Positions 59,159-64,000 of a DNA stretch of 64,000 nucleotides are shown here, piece after piece. Position 1 is the first letter of the stretch. Every line of letters begins with the position of its first letter. The stretch spans positions 1-64,000 of the forward strand of contig QXWR01000029.1 in the NCBI GenBank assembly GCA_009911065.1. Reading direction: 5' to 3'. Origin of the DNA: Clostridiaceae bacterium. Its GTDB lineage: Bacteria > Bacillota > Clostridia > Lachnospirales > Lachnospiraceae. The notes under the pieces were generated by a model that made no database searches, was not told where the DNA came from, and saw nothing but the letters and a program-made list of their open reading frames with translations. The position numbers were made by a program, and so were the translations under genes.

Positions 59159-60280
59159 GTGTCGATGAAGTGGAAAAAGTTTAAAAAAGAACGAATTTCT
59201 CTGAATTACACGGTTATGCTGCTGCCTCATTCCCAAAAGAAGGCGATCCATTTTAAGACGCCTGTCTGGACGTTTGGAGTTGCCTTTTTAGGACTTTTGG
59301 TGCTGACCGGAGCTTGTTTGTTTTTTGCAGGATCTCGTCACCAGCTGAAACAGGTTCAAAAAGAAAAGGAGCTGCTGGAGCAGGAATGGGAGCAGCTGGC
59401 AGAGCAGAAGCGGCTGGCAGATGAGGAAAACAAAGCTCTGAAAAAGGAACAGGAGCTTCAGGAGCAGGAGCTTATGGCTTTGGAGCAGCGAACCAGAAAC
59501 ACATTAAAGGAGTTAGAAAATCTGGTGGAGCGGGAGAGCCAGATCCGGCAGGAGCTGGGGCTGGGACAGATTGCGGAAGATGAGACAGAAGGCAAAACAG
59601 AGGATGAAGATTCATCAGAGGAATCAGAAAACGGTGAAAATGGGACGTCTGCAGATTCACAGGAAGATTTGTCGGATTCCGGAGATGGAGCCAGAGATGC
59701 CCTTAGGGCAGATAATGGCAACGGCACGGTGCGGATTGCTTCAGCGGACCTTCCCCTTGTTCTGGCCCAAAATGATGCCAATTTTACCGCCATCCAGGCT
59801 GAGCTTGGGTATTTGCAGAGCAAACTTACCGAAAAAACCGGACAATATGACGGCTATCTGAATACCATTGAGGAGAAGAAAGCCGCAGAGGCGGCAGAGA
59901 AGGCGAGAAAAGAAGCTTTGAGAACTTCCATTGTCACCAATGCTCTTCAATATGTGGGAAATCCTTATGTTTATGGCGGCAACAATCCCAATACTGGGGT
60001 GGATTGTTCTGGATTTACCAAATACATTTTGGGAAATACGGCCGGAGTCTATTTAAACCGGACAGCAGCAGAACAATCCACTCAGGGACGAGCCGTCTCG
60101 GCAGAAAATGCAAGGCCGGGAGATCTGGTATTTTACAGCAATGGAAGCACAGTCAACCATGTTGCTATTTATATCGGAGATGGCCGGGTGGTCCATGCAT
60201 CCAATGAGCGAGTGGGAATCACCACATCCAATATGTATTACCGAACCCCGGTAAAGATTGTAAATATGCTGGGAGATTAA
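59159..60280 (+). CDS. Membrane-anchored NlpC/P60 peptidoglycan hydrolase
   Basis: A 373-residue protein. A basic cytoplasmic N-terminus is followed by one helix (about 40-60, FGVAFLGLLVLTGACLFF). Then come a long coiled-coil (about 65-140), an acidic Glu/Ser linker (about 140-180), a second coiled-coil and the NlpC/P60 domain (about 255-373). The catalytic cysteine is Cys283 (VDCSGFTKY) and the histidine His334 (NHVAIYIGD), so it should cut stem peptides. The start may be GTG 59159 or ATG 59165; AAGGAAA favours GTG. The bactofilin upstream may localise it. Confidence 0.93.
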   Translation: MSMKWKKFKKERISLNYTVMLLPHSQKKAIHFKTPVWTFGVAFLGLLVLTGACLFFAGSRHQLKQVQKEKELLEQEWEQLAEQKRLADEENKALKKEQELQEQELMALEQRTRNTLKELENLVERESQIRQELGLGQIAEDETEGKTEDEDSSEESENGENGTSADSQEDLSDSGDGARDALRADNGNGTVRIASADLPLVLAQNDANFTAIQAELGYLQSKLTEKTGQYDGYLNTIEEKKAAEAAEKARKEALRTSIVTNALQYVGNPYVYGGNNPNTGVDCSGFTKYILGNTAGVYLNRTAAEQSTQGRAVSAENARPGDLVFYSNGSTVNHVAIYIGDGRVVHASNERVGITTSNMYYRTPVKIVNMLGD

Positions 60281-60292
60281 GGAGAACATGGG

Positions 60293-60340
60293 AAAAGCTT
60301 CGGGAACAGAATTGTTTCCGGAGCTTTTGGCTGTTTTTTT
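60293..60340 (+). terminator. Terminator after the NlpC/P60 gene
   Basis: A 16-bp stem (AAAAGCTTCGGGAACA at 60293-60308, TGTTTCCGGAGCTTTT at 60313-60328) containing G-U pairs, followed a few bases later by a run of eight T. Confidence 0.87.
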
Positions 60341-60351
60341 GCAGGAAATGA

Positions 60352-60380
60352 TTTACATTAGATTACAATTTGGCTATAAT
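60352..60380 (+). promoter_or_regulatory. Promoter of the FtsA-like gene
   Basis: TTTACA, 17 bases, TATAAT, about 33 bases before ATG 60413. Confidence 0.72.
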
Positions 60381-60412
60381 GATAAAATACATTGGTTGAG
60401 CAGGAGGGCAGT

Positions 60413-63280
60413 ATGGCAAGAGGACAGGTGAGCAGGATTCCCGTTCAGACAAATCCCTTGATGGACTTTGAGACAAACCAGGTAGTGTTTGCCCTGGATA
60501 TTGGAACCCGGAGCATAATCGGGATGGTAGGGGTGGTTGAAGAAGGCAAAGTAAGAATTGTAGCCATTGAGAGGGAAGAACATACAGAACGGGCGATGAT
60601 TGATGGGCAGATTGAGAATATTGAGAAGGTTGCAGCTTTGGCAGAGCGAGTGAAAAAGCGGCTGGAGAGCCAGCTAGGTCTCACTTTGGACCGGGTCTGT
60701 GTGGCAGCGGCAGGACGCGCTCTTCGGACTCGTCGTGCGGATTTTGAGATGGAACTTTCCGGAACACAGCTGATTGATGATGAGATTATCAGCCGTCTGG
60801 AGGCAGGGGCCATCAATAAAGCCGAGGAAGCGTTTGATGCAGAAAATGAAGCTGTGGGAGATTCCCGCCGTTTTTATCTGGTAGGATATACGGTGTGCCA
60901 GTATTATTTGGATCAATACACCATGTCCAGCCTGAAAGATCACCGGGGCCGACTGGTGAAGGTGGATTTAATCGCCACATTTCTTCCCAGCGAGGTGGTG
61001 GAAAGCCTGTATACGACTATGAACAAGATTGGTTTGGAAGTTGCCAGCCTGACGTTGGAGCCGATTGCCGCCATCAATGCGGCGATTCCGGAAAATCTTC
61101 GGCTTTTAAATCTGGTTATGGTGGATATTGGCGCGGGAACTTCCGATATTGCCGCCTGTACCGGGGGCAGCGTGACCGGCTACACCATGGCTACAGTGGC
61201 TGGGGATGAGGTAACAGAGACTTTGATGAAAGCATATCTGGTGGATTTTGAGACGGCTGAAAAAATCAAGTCGCAGATGGACCAGGATAAAGAGATTGTT
61301 TTTGCGGATATTTTGGGATTTGAACACAAAGTTCCCCAGGAGGAGGTTTTTGAGAAAATTCAGGGAACCTCGGAACTTTTATGTAAGGAGATTGGGGACA
61401 AGATTGTGGAGGTAAACGGAGGTCCGCCCTCTGCTTTGTTTTTGGCTGGCGGCGGCAGTAAGCTGGCCAGACTTAGGGAAGGGTTGGCAGAGGCTCTTGG
61501 GATGGATTTAAACCGGGTGGCCATTGCAGGAAACTATTTTCAGGCCAGCGCTTTTTCAGAGGAGTATGACCTGAACAATCCAGAATATGCCACTCCTTTG
61601 GGAATTGCCATTTCTTCCGGACTAAACCGGATTAATGACAGCTTTCGGGTGATTTTAAATGACAAGCCGGCCAAGCTGTTCCGCAGCGGAAGTTTTACCG
61701 CTCTGAATCTGTTGATGATGAACGGATACAGTTTTCGGGATATTATGGGGCGGTCTGGTATGAATCTTGCAGTGACTGTCAATGGGGAGCGGAAGGTGTT
61801 TTATGGCACAGCGGCCAAACCAGCTTCTCTTTTGATTAACGGAAAAGAGGGGAAGCTTTCTGAAATTATCCATGCAGGGGATTCCATTGATTTTGAGCCT
61901 GCAGAGTCTGGAATACCGGCAAAGGCATGTCTTGGGGATTTGGAGGGAGCGTCTTTTTGTGAGGAGATTACCCTTAACGGCACATATGCTTTTTTGGAAA
62001 CGCCTCTTAAAAACGGGGATGTGGTGGTTATGAAGTTTCCGGGAAATGAGAATAATAATGGAAAAGACCGCCTGACCGATTTGATGTCACAACCCCAAAA
62101 GCAGCAGGAGATGGAAAAGAGAGCGGCATTTAGAGAGACCCCTGTGCTGGAGACCCCGGCTGGAGGGGGAAAGCGAAAAAACAGAGTTGAGGCGGAAGAA
62201 AAGCTGGAGACCAATGAATATTTGGCGGAAAACAGCAAGATAACAGATGGAAACTTGGCAGAAGACAGCCGAAAGACCGACGAAAATTTGGGGGGAGAAA
62301 CCTGGAATGCAGGCGAAAATCTGACGGGAGCCAGCCAGAATACAGGTGAAAACTTAGGAGGAGAAATTTGGAATACAAGTGAAAATCTGACGGGAGCCAG
62401 CCAGAATACAGGTGAAAATTTGGTGGGAGAAATCTGGAACACAGATAAAAACCTGACAGAAGACAACCAGAAAAACGCTGAAAGCTCAGTGAAAGAATCT
62501 GGTGTAAAACAGGCTTGGGAAAATGGAAAATCGGAAGAGAACTTGACGGCATCTGGTGAAAAAGAAAGTATGGCGGCTCTGTTTAAGGGAAGAAGGAGGG
62601 CAGCAGCTGCCCTTACCAGAGGAAGAATGGCAGATCTTTCGAGAAAAAGAAGCGAGGCTGCCGGCAGAATGTCTGAGAGGGAAGGAATAACCTATGATTC
62701 ATCCCGCCCGGAGAGGAAACCAGAAGACATAAGAAAAGAGACGAATCCGATGAATGGTTTGCCGGAAAGCGGCGAGACGGCAGCAGCCTTAGGGGCGAAT
62801 TTCAAATCTTCGGAATTAGCAAAACCAAAAACTGAGACAAAAATAGACGAAAAAACACAAGAAGAGGGAAAGAGAAAGGCAGAAGTACAAGACGATTTTG
62901 AGATACCAGAAGAATTAGAGATACAGGAAGAATTGGAGATTCAGGAAGAGATTGAGATACACGAAGAGACAGAAATACAAGAAGAGATGAAACAAGAGAA
63001 AACCATAGACATTATGGAGGAACCGCCCCGGTTAGAATGGGGAAAACTTCCTGCTGCAAGAGAAGTTTTGTTCTACTTAAACGGTTCGCCTCTTCGCCTT
63101 CCTGCCAAAGAGGATGGTCAGCCTTATTATCTGATGGATTTGATTGAACATTCCGGCATTGACTTGAAGAATCCAAAAGGAGCCATTCGGTTGACAATCA
63201 ATGGAGCTGCCGGATTATTTCAGCAGGAGCTTCGGGAGAGGGATACAGTGGAAATTCGGGAAGAGGAGAGATCCTTTTAG
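60413..63280 (+). CDS. FtsA-like actin-fold protein with long repeat tail
   Basis: A 955-residue protein. Residues about 15-420 form an actin-type ATPase related to FtsA/PilM: ALDIGTRSIIGMVG (phosphate 1), VDIGAGTSDIA (phosphate 2) and FLAGGGSKLARLR (adenosine), with an inserted 1C-like domain at about 85-190. A beta-grasp-like region follows (about 430-555). Residues about 600-870 are low complexity, with 11-residue repeats and an acidic Glu-Ile-Gln stretch. A second small beta-grasp-like domain ends the protein (LNGSPLRLPAKEDGQPYY). No amphipathic FtsA membrane helix is seen at the C-terminus. ATG 60413 has AGGAGG; a TTG at 60392 is in frame. Role unknown; a division or envelope scaffold is likely. 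Confidence 0.88.
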   Translation: MARGQVSRIPVQTNPLMDFETNQVVFALDIGTRSIIGMVGVVEEGKVRIVAIEREEHTERAMIDGQIENIEKVAALAERVKKRLESQLGLTLDRVCVAAAGRALRTRRADFEMELSGTQLIDDEIISRLEAGAINKAEEAFDAENEAVGDSRRFYLVGYTVCQYYLDQYTMSSLKDHRGRLVKVDLIATFLPSEVVESLYTTMNKIGLEVASLTLEPIAAINAAIPENLRLLNLVMVDIGAGTSDIAACTGGSVTGYTMATVAGDEVTETLMKAYLVDFETAEKIKSQMDQDKEIVFADILGFEHKVPQEEVFEKIQGTSELLCKEIGDKIVEVNGGPPSALFLAGGGSKLARLREGLAEALGMDLNRVAIAGNYFQASAFSEEYDLNNPEYATPLGIAISSGLNRINDSFRVILNDKPAKLFRSGSFTALNLLMMNGYSFRDIMGRSGMNLAVTVNGERKVFYGTAAKPASLLINGKEGKLSEIIHAGDSIDFEPAESGIPAKACLGDLEGASFCEEITLNGTYAFLETPLKNGDVVVMKFPGNENNNGKDRLTDLMSQPQKQQEMEKRAAFRETPVLETPAGGGKRKNRVEAEEKLETNEYLAENSKITDGNLAEDSRKTDENLGGETWNAGENLTGASQNTGENLGGEIWNTSENLTGASQNTGENLVGEIWNTDKNLTEDNQKNAESSVKESGVKQAWENGKSEENLTASGEKESMAALFKGRRRAAAALTRGRMADLSRKRSEAAGRMSEREGITYDSSRPERKPEDIRKETNPMNGLPESGETAAALGANFKSSELAKPKTETKIDEKTQEEGKRKAEVQDDFEIPEELEIQEELEIQEEIEIHEETEIQEEMKQEKTIDIMEEPPRLEWGKLPAAREVLFYLNGSPLRLPAKEDGQPYYLMDLIEHSGIDLKNPKGAIRLTINGAAGLFQQELRERDTVEIREEERSF
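62219..62482 (+). repeat. Eight 33-bp tandem repeats in the FtsA-like gene
   Basis: Eight consecutive 11-codon units, for example NLTGASQNTGE (twice), NLGGEIWNTSE, NLVGEIWNTDK and NLAEDSRKTDE. Units alternate between two sequence types in the central part, indicating earlier duplication of a 66-bp pair. Frame is conserved. Confidence 0.88.
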
Positions 63281-63307
63281 ATAACCATTATTTTTGGAAA
63301 AAACTGG

Positions 63308-63336
63308 TTGCGTTTGCAGGTTAAGTAGGGTAGAAT
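63308..63336 (+). promoter_or_regulatory. Promoter of nrdR
   Basis: TTGCGT, 17 bases, TAGAAT, about 40 bases before the GTG start. Confidence 0.7.
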
Positions 63337-63375
63337 AAGAAAAACGTCGAAATATACCAAACAGGGGGAAGAACC

Positions 63376-63831
63376 GTGAGATGTCCATTTTGCAATGCGT
63401 CAGATACCAAGGTAATTGATTCCAGACCAGTGGATGAACACTGCTCCATTCGTCGCCGCCGTCAGTGCGAGAAGTGTAAAAAAAGGTTCACCACCTATGA
63501 AAAACTGGAGACGATACCGCTTATGGTGATCAAAAAAGATCGCACCAGGGAGGTTTATGAGCGTTCCAAGATTGAAGACGGAGTAATTCGTTCCTGTCAT
63601 AAGCGTCCGGTATCCATTGAACAGATCAATCTTATGATTGATGAGATTGAAAATCAGGTGTTTAATATGGAAGCCAAGGAAGTGGAGACTTCTGCCATTG
63701 GAGAGCTGGTGATGGAAAAGCTCAAGAATCTGGATGAAGTGGCTTATGTGCGCTTTGCTTCTGTATACCGGGAATTTAAAGATGTGAATACTTTTATGGA
63801 GGAGCTGGGAAAGCTGTTGAAAAATAAATGA
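63376..63831 (+). CDS. nrdR: Transcriptional repressor NrdR
   Basis: A 151-residue repressor of ribonucleotide reductase genes. The N-terminal zinc ribbon shows CPFC at residues 3-6 and CEKC near 31-34, with the basic [19 protein letters not shown]. An ATP-cone domain (about 48-138) senses ATP and dATP, starting [14 protein letters not shown]. The start is GTG 63376 with GGGGGAAG before it; this gives the invariant MRCPFC start. Its stop overlaps the next gene as ATGA. Confidence 0.97.
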   Translation: MRCPFCNASDTKVIDSRPVDEHCSIRRRRQCEKCKKRFTTYEKLETIPLMVIKKDRTREVYERSKIEDGVIRSCHKRPVSIEQINLMIDEIENQVFNMEAKEVETSAIGELVMEKLKNLDEVAYVRFASVYREFKDVNTFMEELGKLLKNK

Positions 63832-64000
63832 TATTAGAGCGGTTTTACCCGAAAGAATGGGTGGAAAGCACCTATAAAATTGACTGGGAAGCATGGAGCA
63901 GGAAGGGAATCGCCGGTGTAATTTTTGACATTGACAATACCCTGGTTCCCCACGATGCTCCGGCAGATGACCGGGCGAGGGCGCTTTTTTTGCGGCTTCG
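63828..64000 (+). CDS. YqeG-like HAD phosphatase, 5' part only
   Basis: The first 57 residues of a gene running past the end of the window, starting [14 protein letters not shown]. The HAD motif [16 protein letters not shown] follows at about residue 31. This fits the YqeG family of class IIIA phosphatases, some of which act on phosphatidylglycerol phosphate. ATG 63828 overlaps the nrdR stop by four bases (ATGA), so the two are coupled. Confidence 0.85.
   Translation, partial: MILERFYPKEWVESTYKIDWEAWSRKGIAGVIFDIDNTLVPHDAPADDRARALFLRL

Noticed and set aside
61801-62466. Minus-strand open frame of 221 codons with short repeats
   Set aside because: It is the antisense of the 33-bp repeat tail of the FtsA-like gene; its repeats simply mirror that gene.

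Overview
The window looks like a chromosomal segment of a Lachnospiraceae (Clostridium cluster XIVa) bacterium. It has low-to-moderate GC, strong AGGAGG-type ribosome binding sites, Clostridia-style gene sets (split purine enzymes PurO plus AICAR formyltransferase, a YtrA-type GntR/ABC operon, MrnC, TypA, NrdR-YqeG, HflK/HflC) and Gram-positive lipoprotein and cell-wall genes. I see no prophage, CRISPR array, tRNA or complete insertion sequence. The placement is an inference from gene content, not a database match.

Layout. 1-7.2 kb: a class A penicillin-binding protein (minus), YigZ, TypA with a terminator-like hairpin in its leader, an SSB-like protein and a corrinoid adenosyltransferase-like protein. 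7.2-9.3 kb: a lysine riboswitch with dapA-dapB. 9.4-15.1 kb: a lipoprotein, a PAP2 membrane phosphatase, a lipid kinase, and ispF, cysS, mrnC and rlmB in a compact run. 15.1-18.8 kb: a secreted transglutaminase-like protein whose only sensible start is ATA, then a small secretion/pilus-like operon (one F-type platform protein and four small membrane-anchored proteins). 19-23.6 kb: L-lactate dehydrogenase, a DUF4397-like protein with seven 21-residue repeats, a patatin-like lipase and a charged coiled-coil protein. 23.8-30.8 kb: a sugar-use cluster (TIM-barrel isomerase, binding protein, two permeases, GH2 glycosidase, HAD phosphatase) with no ATPase. 31-34.7 kb: a YtrA-type regulator and ABC exporter with a clear operator. 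35-39.7 kb: a MacAB-like exporter with two tandem permeases. 39.8-46.2 kb: a 147-residue protein, a 1753-residue DUF4132-type protein and a repeat-built coiled-coil protein. 46.3-46.7 kb: RNase P RNA. 46.7-51.2 kb: a cell-wall-binding-repeat protein, two membrane proteins, PurO and AICAR formyltransferase. 51.5-57.5 kb: HflK/HflC, carbamate kinase (minus), a CPBP protease, a glycosyltransferase and CbiB. 58-64 kb: a small protein, a bactofilin, an NlpC/P60 hydrolase, an FtsA-like protein with a long tail, NrdR and the start of YqeG.

The most unusual signal is non-coding. There is a family of about 165-bp near-palindromes bounded by CTAG, with two copies side by side at 57.57-57.90 kb (sharing a CTAG, followed by a shorter CTAG-bounded hairpin) and a third at 34.77-34.93 kb. 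They share an internal core although their outer arms differ between copies while staying complementary within each copy. A palindrome of the same size and layout lies at 5.73-5.89 kb.
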